Positions 19,698 to 30,543 of a stretch of 64,000 nucleotides of DNA are shown here, in pieces. The stretch comes from Linnemannia hyalina. Its lineage: Eukaryota > Mortierellomycota > Mortierellomycetes > Mortierellales > Mortierellaceae. Location of the stretch: the NCBI GenBank assembly GCA_019671135.1, contig JAHRHY010000008.1, positions 744,001 to 808,000 on the forward strand, read 5' to 3'. Position 1 is the stretch's first letter. Each line of letters starts with the position of its first letter. Made by a program: the position numbers and the translations under genes. Under the pieces are notes generated by a model, which was not told the DNA's origin, searched no databases, and was given only the letters and a program-made list of their open reading frames with translations.

Positions 19698-21636
19698 ATG
19701 CATTCGATGCAAGGACAACACCCGTCCAACATGCAGTACATGCATCAGGTCGCCGGGCTCTCGGGCCAGAACAGACAAGGAACTGGAGGAGCTGGAGGAG
19801 CTGGAGGAGCTGGGGGAGCTGGAGGAACTGGAGGTGCACCACCAGGAGGACTCTCTGCAGGCGGGATGCACGGACTGGGGCCCAACCAGATGAACTTTGG
19901 TGCAGGAGGTGGAGGAGTTGGAGGAGGCGTCAATGGAATGAATAATAACCAGCTTGCCATGCAACTCCATCAACAGCAGCAACAACAGCAACAACAGCTC
20001 CACCAGCAGCAACAAAGACAGCAACAGCAGCAGCAACAGCAACAATTGCAGCAGCAACAACAACTTCAGCAGCAGCAGCAACAAGCTCAGGCTCAGGCGC
20101 AAGCTCAAGCGCAAGCTCAGGCGCAAACCCAACAGCAGCAACAACAGCAACAATTTAGGATCGCGACTATTGAGGACGAAAAGATCTACTTACTGGTCCT
20201 TGAATTGACCAACCCTGTCAACCGTGAGCAAGCCTTGCTGGAGTTGAGCAAGAAACGCGAGCAGTTTGATGAACTCGCCCTCGTCCTCTGGCATTCCTAT
20301 GGTAAGATCACAGTTCATGAGTTTCATTCGATGTGGATCCAAGATCCTTAACTCTTTGACTTGCTCTTTGGCACAGTTCATGAGGCCAACGCGATATTAA
20401 CTACCTTCGCCTCGTTTTGTCCCTGCTCTTTGTGTCCTCTAGGCGTGATGGCTGCATTGCTGCAGGAGATCGTGTCAGTGTATCCTTTGTTGGTTCCCTC
20501 AGGATTGACAGCCCATGCCTCCAACCGCGTATGCAACGCCCTGGCGCTTCTGCAGTGCGTGGCCAGTCATCCAGAGACCAGGGGTCTCTTCCTCAATGGT
20601 ACTGTGATCGATTTTCTTATTCTTGCACTGTCATCGATACACGCGCTCGAGTTGAAAAGAAATAGCCTCTAATATTTTTCATTTGTTGACACCCATGTCC
20701 CCACTCCACACGGACACACAGCCCACATCCCCCTCTTCTTGTACCCTTTCTTGAACACAACCAGCAAAACACGGCCATTTGAGTACTTGCGTCTCACAAG
20801 TCTTGGTGTGATCGGGGCATTGGTCAAGGTACACTCCATACACATACACCCAGTGCATTGCGCTCTGTTTACCTTTTGTGGTTTTTGTGGTCACTTTCAC
20901 GTTTCATGAAAATTAACATGTGTTGCATGTTTGTTTCTTCTTTGGTTGCTTAGAACGACAACACAGAAGTGATCACATTCTTGCTTTCAACTGAGATCAT
21001 CCCTCTCTGCCTTCGCATCATGGAGACCGGAAGCGAACTCTCCAAAACTGTAAGCCTTTCAGTTCATGTTCTTTTGCTTTTCATGTTACTCTGTTCCTCA
21101 CTTGTCCCATTGTAAACCCATAACTCTTTTTTTTTCGGATTTCAAACTCGCTAGGTTGCGATCTTTATTGTGCAGAGGATCCTGCTAGATGAGACTGGAC
21201 TGGCATACATCTGCCAGACATACGAGCGATTTTACGCTGTTGGCACAGTTCTTAGCAACATGGTCTTCCAACTAGTCGATACCCTTGCCGTTCGACTCCT
21301 CAAACACGTTATCAAATGCTACCTCCGCCTCTCTGACAATGCCAGGTAACCAGCGATTCTAACTCAACATCGACGGTGACGATTTATCCATTCGTCTTCA
21401 CATGTTCGCAAAAGACTCTAACCTTCATCTTCTGTCAATATCTGAATTGTAGGGCTCGGGAGGCGCTGAGGCAGTGTTTGCCGGAACCGCTGCGGGATGC
21501 GACGTTTGCGCATGTTCTCAAGGATGACCCCAACACGAAGCGATGCTTGTCGCAGTTGCTCCTTGCTTTGTCCGACACCTCCAACAATGCCAACACCACC
21601 AACAACGCCACCAACAACAGCGGACTTGGCAACTAA
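19698..21636 (+). CDS. CNOT9: CCR4-NOT subunit CNOT9/RCD1/CAF40, 445 aa
   Basis: Six exons (19698-20301, 20443-20598, 20722-20828, 20954-21049, 21155-21345, 21453-21636) join in frame. Residues about 158-425 form the highly conserved Rcd1 armadillo domain: [70 protein letters not shown], and [11 protein letters not shown]. It is the docking subunit of the CCR4-NOT deadenylase, used by RNA-binding proteins to bring mRNAs to decay. The extra N-terminus (about 157 residues) is Gly/Ala-rich, then poly-Gln with a run of Gln-Ala pairs; yeast CAF40 also has a Gln/Asn-rich extension. The C-terminus is Asn/Thr-rich. I chose the start at MHSMQGQ; an in-frame ATG lies upstream at 19353 but its extension looks non-coding. 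AATAAA lies near 21949. Confidence 0.95.
19783..19840 (+). repeat. GGAGCT-type minisatellite in CNOT9 coding sequence
   Basis: Near-perfect tandem units of GGAGGAGCT (with GGGGGAGCT and GGAGGAACT variants) encode a Gly-Gly-Ala stretch in the CNOT9 N-terminus. In-frame unit changes could alter its length between strains. Confidence 0.8.
19971..20151 (+). repeat. CAG/CAA trinucleotide tract with CARGCN hexamers in CNOT9
   Basis: An almost unbroken CAG/CAA array encodes poly-Gln. Inside it, 20083-20130 is a hexamer array (CARGCN, about eight units) encoding Gln-Ala repeats. Mixed CAG/CAA codons suggest selection for Gln rather than simple recent slippage, while the hexamer array looks younger. 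Confidence 0.85.
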
Positions 21637-22081
21637 TATGCAACGCGTTTTTGCTTATTTTACTCTTTGGATATCGACGATACCCCCCCACTCACTCCCC
21701 TCTCTTCCTCTGCCGCCGTAAGCGCCTTTGTTCTATTCTTTGAGAAGAAAGTGTGTTGGGCGGCACTCTTATATTGCACCTTCCTTTTCTTTTCCACTTC
21801 CTTTTTTTACATGTGCGATATTGTATCATTCTTAATCTTTGTCTACAACACAACACACAAAAACTACAAAAATATGCTTGTACCAGTTTGTAAAAAAGCC
21901 TCACTTTTCTCGTCCTTACTACTACACCAACTCGCGTTCGCGATCTTGAATAAAAAGAAAATTTTCAACATTAGATTCTACCGTTTCTATCATACGCTTT
22001 TTGCTATCCTGGAACATCATCATGACTCGTTCCTCAACATCATCCCTCTCCCTCCGCTCATTAAATCCCACTTTCCTTCTC
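21637..22081. other. Convergent 3' spacer, CNOT9 / SEC24
   Basis: Both neighbouring genes end here. It contains T-rich sequence after CNOT9 and an AATAAA at about 21949 on the plus strand. No coding signal. Confidence 0.5.
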
Positions 22082-25000
22082 TTAGCGAGTAGTCCAGAGT
22101 CGGGTATGGTTCTCGTAAGGCTTGGTGGAGACCTCGGTCTGGATCTTGCGATGGATCGCACAGAGGTAGTCGACATAGGACATGGCATCGTTGTTCTTGT
22201 CCTCGGCCAACAGACTCAAGAACTCGGGCTCCTCGTGCTGGCCGCGGCCCTGGCGGACCACCACCAGGTTCAGGTACTTGCCACGCTGTTCTTGCATATA
22301 CGCCGCTACCGTCCTCAACTGGTTGCTTGTCTGTGATTCGATTTCTGGCAGATGGCGCTGTTGTCATGGAAAGGAAAGGAAAGGAGGAGGAAGAGGAGGC
22401 AAAAAAAGTTGGTTAGGGAAATGATGCGACAGAGATGAAGTTCCATTAGAAGGGTGACACGAAATCAAGTAGACAACAAAAGCTTACCAGGCTAGGATCA
22501 ACTTCGTCCAAGGTAGAGACACCAAAGACATCCATGAGGTAGTTGGAGGGGATATCGCGTCCCAACCAGAGGAACATGCATTGACCGTTCTCCAGCAAGT
22601 AAGCTCCTGCAGGGTTCAAACGAGCCACTGAGACACGAACCAATGGTGGGAACAACACGCGTCCTGTAGGACCTCTCACGCCAACCTACACATCACATAA
22701 TAAAGATATGCAGATATAATGTCAGTTTTTCCATGCATTCTCTACCTCACAACTTACAAACAAAAACGCAGCAATACAGTAGGGCAAAAAACGCTACCTT
22801 TTCTTCCATGTCGAAAACGGGGACCATGCGGGGGTAAAAGAAGGCGATGGACTCGCTGACACCCATGCTCCTGAGCATGCGCATATGATGCACTCTGATA
22901 TCACTGTTCATATCAATGCCTGACCGGAGAGACTTGGACTTCAGCAGTGTCAACGCATACAGAGGGAATAACTTGTATGACTCGGGAAGAATAAGCTATC
23001 AACATGGAGGATTCAAATGCGTCAGGTACATCCTCAGCTGAGCGCTAATGATACAAAAGTACAAGGGTGAAATCGACGCGTTCTGGAAAGCTTAGGATGA
23101 AATGTTACCTGACCAGGGGCGGTTGATGAAGCACAGTTCTTGCGGTATGAGGACAAAATCTTCACACATTTCTCAGTAAGAGCCTCGCGCACATCGTTCA
23201 AGGGTTTGCTCAATCCTTGTGCAATGGCTATCACGTTTACAAGGGAATCAAGGGTGAATAGTCAGCAACATTGCACAAAATGTACTATTCCATACAGATC
23301 AGCATTAAGTACAACTTGGCGATCGCGCTTACCTCCTTTAGCCAAGAAGTTGATGGTGGTGTCCATGTCAGCCCATCGGAAAACATTGCCCAGCAATGTG
23401 GTGACGGGTGTGCTAAAGTTGTGGACTCTCACTCTTCTCAAACCATCGGCAGTGGTGTAAAGCAGTGCCACTTGGAACGAGGCCTCGACCTTCTCGTCCA
23501 ACTTTCCATCATGCTTGACCAAAACACCAAACGCTTTCTCAGAGTCGATACCAGCGAGCTCCAGATCAGTGCTGTTCTTCATGTGGAAGTTTCCAAAGTG
23601 CTCCGTGATCCTAAGACCGGTCGAACAACGAACACGCATCAACGCGTTGTAACCGAAAGGACGCGCCACCAACTTGGCCAAGTTGCCCTTGAACTTGACA
23701 GCGTCGCGTGCGGGGTTGAAGTTGGGGAACATGTGCGACTCTCCTCCAGTAATGCTTGGAAGGCAACCCAACGTGGCAACGTCAATGTACGCATTGGGGA
23801 ACAGGAACAGGTCGATTGAGAGACCAGCGTCCACGCAAGACTCTGCCACCTTCTTGTAAAAGTCGTCCTGAGGCGCAAAAAGAGTTCTCTCCTTGTCCGT
23901 GCCATAAAGTTTCGAGTCCTCGCGCTGCTTGAGGGCGCCAGGTCCAGATGTGGGGAGAGCAGTCTGGAATATGACCAGCTTTCCTCCACGGTTCTCCAGT
24001 GCCATGTGAACCGCCTGAACGACAGCGCCAATAACGGGATCTGTGGTCTTGTTCTCGGCGAACAATTGAGGGATGGAGTCTAGCAATGACTCGACAATGG
24101 ACCTAGACAGTTCATGCAGTCATGGTGAGTTTGTTGTTGCCATTGTATTATCAACAAACAAGTACTGCCAGTAACATGAAGAGTCGACTTACTTGGAGGT
24201 CTCAGGGCTGACCAAGAATCCCTCACTGAGTGGCACAAAGACATCATTCACATCGGGAACAACCATCATCTGCGCTTGCTCCAAGCCCGACTATTTTCAA
24301 ACACAAGCATATCAAGTGGGATAAGCAGTTAGCACTTCATTCTTAGGTTCCATGTCGTTCTGTTCAAAACAATCCCCGATGAGTCGCTGATAACTTACGG
24401 AGAGGTTGTAGAAGTGAACGGTCTTGTCGTAGGTGAGGATTCCGACCTGAGCACCTGGTGCCAGTCTAGAGACGCCATCGGCATCCCAAAGCGCCTCCTT
24501 GATGCCCTCAACACAGTTGGCGAGCATGCCGCTCTGGACAGCGCTCCAAGAAACGTCAATTGCAAAGACGTAAGCAGCAGCAACTGGGGACTTGTTCCAA
24601 TACTCCTTGGGAACTGCGAATTCGATGGTTCCATTGCGCAGCTCGGGTCTCTGATCGATATCCAAGCGACGGCCGCTCATGTCCAGGTTGCAGAAGTAGT
24701 TGGGGTCGATCTCATTCTCGAATAAGCACAGGTTACAAACGAATCGCTGACCGCCGTTAGTGAAGATCATGTAGGGGTTGATGTATGCCTTGCAGCGACG
24801 ACATCTAGCTGGTCCTGCATCGCCAAAGTCAACGGTTTCAATAGGTGCCTAAAGACAAGGAGGTATCATATGTCAGCCAAATGATCTTTCAGACACTTTA
24901 AATGTTTGCTGTGAAAAAAGAAAAGATGCACACCTCATCGGCGCGGAGCTTGGCCAATGGCTGAATGATAAGACCCATGGGCAGTTGCGCAGTGCTGAGA

Positions 25001-25491
25001 AGATCCTCTGTGTTCGGAACGTTGTAGGTTGTCATCCTGAAGAAGCGAGGGTTACAGTTTCCTACATAAATCAATGGGTAGGCCGTTAATTTGATGATTG
25101 CAGTCTTGGTGCGACCGACAAAACACACCCCAAAGACAAAAAAAAAGAGCATTCGTGCGCATACCTTCATCGATGGCCATAAAGTCAGAGCTGGCAAGAG
25201 GAGTGACAAGGGTCTTAGAGGAGGTGATGAAGGGTGTGTCGTCCCACTGCGCCTGATCATTCTCCTGAACTGCAACGGGTGAGGGGATCTGGTCGGGATC
25301 GATCTTTGACTTGGCGACAGGCTGAATGGGTTGTTGAGGTTTGAACTGCTGCTGTTGCTGACCCATGCTCATGGGTTGCTGAGGTATAGGTGGCTGGTTC
25401 ATGACGGGCTGCTGCTGCTGCTGATAAGGAGTAGGTGGCTGTTGAGCATATCCCTGGTTGGGTGGCTGTCCAAATTGCTGCGATCCATAAG

Positions 25492-25522
<31 letters not shown>

Positions 25523-26763
25523 ACCCATGCCGTTCTGAGCATCGTAAGAGTTCATGCCGGGCAGAGGAAGTGGGGGCATGCCGTTGTTCATTCCTTGCGC
25601 TGGAGGTGCCGCTGAGGGATCAGTCGCAAAGACGCGCTTTGGTCTTGCTCCTGCCTTGGGTTTGTACTATTGAATCCATTGACAAAATTTGTCAGTCAAT
25701 CGTGTCGGACATGATGAGAAAATCCTGACTAGATAACGATATAAACGTCATCATACCTCTGCAGATGGCACTTGGGGTGGCCCTTGAGGAGGAATAGCGC
25801 CGAATCCAGGTGCTTGCTGATCGATGGGGCCGTTCGATCTGAGGGACATGTCAGCCATCTGGTTGTACATGCCGTTCATTCCAGCGCCATTTTGATCAAC
25901 GGGAGCTGCGGGAGGAGTATGCTGTTGAGGTGGCAGTTGCTGTTGCTGCTGCTGTTGTTGAGGAGGGGTTTGTTGCTGGAATTGCATGGGTGGAGGCTGG
26001 CTGTGCCCGAGAGGAGTTCCTGCCCTTGCGTAGGGTGGCTGCTGCTGTTGGAGAGGAGATGCTTGCGCATGCTGTCCAGGAGGTCCATTGAGGGCTGTTG
26101 GTGTGGGTGTAGGAGGGGCATGAATAGGGCGAGGCGAAGGAGCATGAGCCATTCCTGGTGCTTGCCCAGGCAAAGGTGAGGCAGTCCTGAGTGGCTGGTT
26201 CATAGGCATGGGGGGACGGGGACCCATTGGAGGTCTGGCTGCTGATGGAGATCCAGGGTGAGGTCTGACTCCTGGTTGCTGTTGGTGTGGGTATGGGTGA
26301 GGAGAGCCATTGACAGGTGGTCTTGGGCCACCTTGACCTACAAGTTGTAGAAAGATAAGAGAACTGTCAGCATGAATGTAATGGTAGTGCGTTGACTGAT
26401 CGAAGAGTGTCCATGGACCTGAGTGGTGTTCGCTCCTTCGGACTTTGTCACACATTTGATCAAATCGGATGCATGCTGAGTACCAACAATAGGATTACCT
26501 GACTGCATAAGAGGACGAGGACCGCCAGGGGGCATGTTGTTGGGCCGCACTCCGGGCTGGCCAGGCATCGAGGGTCCAGGGCGCGCATTGACATAAGGGC
26601 TAGGTGGTCCCTTCTGCTGCTGCTGTTGAGGGAAGCCATTGGGAGCCTGAGCAAACTGTCCCTGTCCTGGTGGCCCCTGCTGTCCTGGCTGTCCTGGCTG
26701 TCCTGGCTGTCCAGCATAGTATGGACGCTGCTGCTGCTGCTGTTGCTGAGGGTAGGCAGACAT
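22082..26763 (-). CDS. SEC24: COPII coat protein SEC24, 1194 aa
   Basis: Eleven exons: 26763-26499, 26337-25757, 25666-25165, 25061-24934, 24848-24399, 24290-24193, 24102-23333, 23227-23109, 22995-22798, 22685-22488, 22357-22082. All junctions keep frame. The first 400 or so residues are Gln/Pro/Gly-rich and probably disordered, making it longer than yeast Sec24. Then come the zinc finger (CRRC about residue 508 and CNLC about 530), the trunk/vWA-like domain (AAYVFAIDVS), the beta-sandwich and helical parts (NDVREALTEKCVKILSSYRKNC across a junction), and the gelsolin-like domain near the C-terminus (ENGQCMFLWLGRDI). SEC24 binds cargo export signals in the COPII inner coat with SEC23 at ER exit sites. 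It is divergent from IES6 with 503 bases between starts. Confidence 0.97.
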
Positions 26764-27266
26764 TGTGCTTTATAAAGGTGAAGAGGCCTAAAGGGTCTGA
26801 GGAAACGGTTGACACGGCATGGAGCGTGTGTTCAGTAAGAAATATAAAAGGCGCGGAGAGATCTCTTTTTTTTGTTTTTGGGTTGCAAGAACAGGACCCT
26901 TACAGGTTTGGTGACGCTGGGTGTTTGTTCTCCTGTCAGCGGTGTTGGTTCCTTTGTTCACTTTTTTTGGGTTTGTTGCAAGGAAGAGGGGGGTTGGTGA
27001 CAAAAGAAGGGTGGCGAGGACAACGAAAAGGGGGAGGAGGGACGGGAGGAACGGGAGGGAATGAAGAAGAATGAAAAAGAAGAACGAGATGATGAGCCAA
27101 AAGGGACGAGCAATAAGATGTCTGAGCAGGAAAGGGTGTGAAGGGACGATAGGGCTGTTGATCGAATAGGATTGGCCCACACACGAGGACAGGAGAAACC
27201 AATTAGGGTCGATCGGTTAAGGGGCCACATACTGCAATCAAGCCACGACCAAATGGAGGGAGGCGC
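26764..27266. promoter_or_regulatory. Divergent promoter, SEC24 / IES6
   Basis: About 500 bases lie between the two start codons. On the SEC24 strand a TATAAA-like CTTTATAAAGG lies 6-16 bases upstream of the ATG, too close to act as a normal TATA box. The middle (27.0-27.1 kb) is G/A-rich on the plus strand. No other conserved element is recognised. Confidence 0.4.
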
Positions 27267-28390
27267 ATGGCATTCACTCTCTCTTTTACAACTGCCATCA
27301 CCAAAAAGGACAAACACCCGACACACAGGAACTTAGCCATGTAAAGAACCAGCCAAGCATACCTCAGGGCACAAGGAACACTGAAGCAATCAAAGAACCA
27401 CTCGAGACGACAAAAACGGCTGTACGACACAGTGCAATCAACAACATACTTGGACCTCAGAGGGACTGATTCCACTTCAACTCTTACTATTGTTCTCTTC
27501 GTAGGGTTGCCAAAGGAAAACAGGCCAAAGTCAGGTTCGGACGCAAGAGCAAGGTAATTCAACCACAATATTACAGGAAGCAATCGTTGAGACGTTGTCG
27601 ATGATAACAGGGAGCAATGATAGCAAACGACGACCAAGCGAGCCTGAAACGCGTGTTATTTACTACTCTAAATTGACTTTCTGTTGTCTTCCAATTGTTA
27701 ACATAGGATGATGAAGAGGACGAGCAGAACACAGGTGCATCATCCATGGCATCGTCGATTACAGGATCCCCCACCAATTCAACCAGCGGAGCAGCATTGG
27801 TAGAACAAACAGCTCCAGCACTGCCCGTCACCAACATGGCCCACATCCACAAGCCTTTCAAGAAGCCAGGATGGCATGCCTCCAAAAAGACAAAGAACCT
27901 GAAGCAGATTATCACAGCGGACAAGGCCAAAGAGTGGAAAGCAAACACACCCACCTGTACGTTTCTCTCCTTGAGTTTTAAACATGGTCTTTGGAGCTTG
28001 AAAAGTCACGCACATGCTAATGTCAGCGCCCACTTCATGCCTTTTCGTTTGTAGATTGGAACATTGAGGCGTTGCCGTCGATGACTCCTCAGAAGAAGTA
28101 CTGCGATATCACTGGACTGGAGGTAACGATCACACAGAACCTTCATTTCGTTGAACAATACATTGGAAGGAAGACTCTGGACAAGCCAATGGTGGCGTTT
28201 TTTTCAGTTAGCTAATCGATCTTGTTTTTGGTGCTTACTGGATTTGACTTGTGTGCAGGCACGGTATACGGATCCCAAGACTCGACTTCGGTACCACTCA
28301 ACGGAGGTGTACCAGCTAATCAAGAGCCAGCCCATTGGTGTTGTGCAGCAGTACCTCGGTCTTCGCAACGCAGCGGTTGTCCTCAAGTGA
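27267..28390 (+). CDS. IES6: INO80 complex subunit IES6/INO80C (YL1 C-terminal domain), about 190 aa
   Basis: Four exons are well supported: 27505-27553, 27707-27956, 28055-28122 and 28259-28390. The proposed first exon (27267-27340, MAFTLSFTTAITKKDK) fits frame and donor but is a guess; the true start may differ. Diagnostic motifs are KPFKKPGWHASKKTKNLKQI, then YWNIEALPSMTPQKKYCDIT, and the YL1-C signature KYCDITGL followed by ARYTDPKTRLRYHSTEVY, ending GVVQQYLGLRNAAVVLK. In yeast Ies6 pairs with Arp5 and couples ATP hydrolysis to nucleosome sliding by INO80. The N-terminal part has a short acidic stretch (DDEEDEQ). The length matches family members (about 170-200 aa). Nuclear. Confidence 0.88.
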
Positions 28391-28664
28391 GCAGGAGGGG
28401 TTTCTTTCCCATGCTCTGTTCTTGCAGTCGCTTGTCGCCGTAAATAGCCCTCGTTGTTCCTTACCAAGTCTTTTCTCTCGTTCTCTTTTCTAATAACTGT
28501 ACAATAACATCACTACCACGAACAAAACGCCAAGAGGTTACGAATGGGTGTGTATGTCTTATGCAACCAACAGCACAGTCTGTGTGATGCATCGATCTGA
28601 ATACTCAACTTTTTTCCACATTCCGCCGCATCTTTCTTTTCCCCCTTTCCTTTCCCGTCTCCCG

Positions 28665-28706
28665 TTTTTCTTTTTCTTTTTCTTTTTCTTTTTCTTTTTC
28701 TTTTTC
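28665..28706 (+). repeat. (CTTTTT)n microsatellite in promoter/5' UTR
   Basis: Seven near-perfect CTTTTT hexamers sit 60 bases before the ATG of the PPxY membrane protein, within a longer pyrimidine tract (28.62-28.77 kb). Such tracts often lie just before fungal transcription starts; variation in copy number could tune expression. Confidence 0.85.
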
Positions 28707-28768
28707 TGTTTTCTTCCTTTACGCCCTTCCTTCTTGCCTTTCCTTCCTCCTCCACCCTCTCGTTCACA

Positions 28769-30337
28769 ATGTCTGCATTCGACCCATCCGACCCATCCGA
28801 CCCCTTCGACCACAGTCAGCCATGGCACAACGTCCCCTCAACCCAACCCGTCTGGCCAACCCTCGATCAGCAAGACCTCAATCTCTCAACCCCCGTTCTC
28901 ACACCCACCCCCGTGGCCGTTCAGCCTGCTACTCATACCACTGCTACTTCTTCGTCAGGTTCAGTTCATGCTCCAGTTCAGGCTCAAGCCCACACTTCAA
29001 CAACCCACAGCATAACCGAGGCAGTGACATCCTTATTCCACCGCCACCCACAAGAAACTCCCGCGCCCGCACACGCACCCGAAGTGGCAGGAGGATCATC
29101 GTCAACACCAGCAGAACCAACAGCACATAAATCCAAGGCGGCAGCGTCAAAGAAGGGCATCCTGGGAAACGAAGAAGAGCCTCCATCATACGAGTCGTCG
29201 GTTATCAGGAACGCTACGACCACCCCACATCAAATCCATGACAACTATGACCACCTTCGTGGACCCCCCGGCCAACGCGGTGTTGATATAAAGACCAGGA
29301 TACCCCTGGATTCGACCCCTGCTGAGCATTTCCAATCAGGGAGTGGCAGTGGTAGCAACAATGGTGCTGGTGGTAGTGGATCTCAGCCTCCTCGGCAGTA
29401 TGGCGCGACGAGTCAATCAGGCGGCGCCTCTGCACCACCCGCCAGCTCGTCTTCGTCTGAGGCAACTCGGCCTCTTCTGGGACAGACCTCGCACGGACGG
29501 GACGATGATGACGCAAAGCATTCCCGGGACGTCGATCGTCTCCTCGGTCCAAACTCCTCTACCCATGGCAACGGCGCTCGTCCCGACGACGAGGAAGACG
29601 AGGAACCAAAGACACACTGGTCGATCGTCGGCGACGGTAAGGCCTGGACAGCATTCTTCTACATCCTCTTCATCGTCGTCCCTCTCTCGCTCTTCTTCTT
29701 TGTCTGGTCCATGGCGACGCTCATCATCTCGGCCGTCAGTATGATCTTCCCGCCCGTTGGATACTTTGTCGTTATTGCGACCGTCACCTCTTGGAGAGCG
29801 CTTGGAAGATTGGACCTGGTCCTCGCCCGTGCCATGGTCCCCAAGGACGTCCGTGATCGACACCCCTACCAGACATTCGACATCTTTGTCACCCCCGGAT
29901 CTGAAGAATGTGAGCACCACGGCATCCACGCCTCCGCCTCTTCTTCCTCCCATACCACCGATCCTACTCCTGCTGCAGCTCCCGGCGGAGCTCCTCCAAC
30001 CTCCTCCTCATCATCAGAAACCTACACGACCGCCGAGGGCGAGGTCCGCCAGCGCCGCCGGAAACCGCGCAATGTGTTTGACAAGTCTGCGACCCATCTC
30101 GGCGCCTCCTTCAGCAACAAGCACACCCTCAAGACCCTGTCTTACCTCCTGATCTGGAAACTCGTCCTGGCTGTACCCATTTTCTGTGTCGTCGTCGTCT
30201 TTGCCTGCTTGACGATACCGTTGATATTCTGTCTCTTGCCTTCGTTGTTGATCATCTGCCGGGCTTTTGTTCACTGGCAGTTCCGATGGGCTATTATGTG
30301 GCTTGCCGAGCGTCACAAGCCCATTGCCTTGCCCTGA
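28769..30337 (+). CDS. Membrane protein with PPxY motif and two hydrophobic blocks, 522 aa
   Basis: A single exon from ATG to TGA. The first 280 residues are disordered (Pro/Ser/Thr/Gly) and begin with tandem DPSDPSDPFD. A PPSY motif (EEPPSYESS, residues about 137-140) fits the PPxY ligand of WW domains, as in NEDD4/Rsp5-type ubiquitin ligases. A dileucine-like RPLLGQ lies near residue 233. Then comes a first hydrophobic block (about 296-345, two helices, FFYILFIVVPLSLFFFVW and a second), a polar loop with a Ser/Thr-rich insert, and a second hydrophobic block (about 450-500), ending in a short basic tail. The paired helical hairpins recall the bacterial Sensor-type membrane domain, a weak comparison. 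Likely an endosomal or plasma-membrane protein; function unknown. AATAAA lies at about 30390. Confidence 0.8.
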   Translation: MSAFDPSDPSDPFDHSQPWHNVPSTQPVWPTLDQQDLNLSTPVLTPTPVAVQPATHTTATSSSGSVHAPVQAQAHTSTTHSITEAVTSLFHRHPQETPAPAHAPEVAGGSSSTPAEPTAHKSKAAASKKGILGNEEEPPSYESSVIRNATTTPHQIHDNYDHLRGPPGQRGVDIKTRIPLDSTPAEHFQSGSGSGSNNGAGGSGSQPPRQYGATSQSGGASAPPASSSSSEATRPLLGQTSHGRDDDDAKHSRDVDRLLGPNSSTHGNGARPDDEEDEEPKTHWSIVGDGKAWTAFFYILFIVVPLSLFFFVWSMATLIISAVSMIFPPVGYFVVIATVTSWRALGRLDLVLARAMVPKDVRDRHPYQTFDIFVTPGSEECEHHGIHASASSSSHTTDPTPAAAPGGAPPTSSSSSETYTTAEGEVRQRRRKPRNVFDKSATHLGASFSNKHTLKTLSYLLIWKLVLAVPIFCVVVVFACLTIPLIFCLLPSLLIICRAFVHWQFRWAIMWLAERHKPIALP

Positions 30338-30543
30338 AGGGAAAAGGGCATGCTGGAAAATGGCCCATTTTGCATATCGCTTGCTGAACAAAAATAAAAA
30401 CAACATCATTGTGCATCTTACAATAGTCATCTCTGGGAATATTTTTTTTTGGGGTTTCTCTATGAGGACATGCTGTGTCGTTGTATATGTGTATTATGGT
30501 ATCATTTCATCTGCCTTCGTTTCTATACTTCCTCTCTCCGTCT

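Noticed and set aside
23271..23819. 182-codon plus-strand frame inside SEC24
   Set aside because: Antisense shadow over a highly conserved exon.
28548..29015. 155-codon frame over the CTTTTT tract
   Set aside because: Composed of Phe/Pro/Ser from a pyrimidine tract and overlaps the real gene start in another frame.
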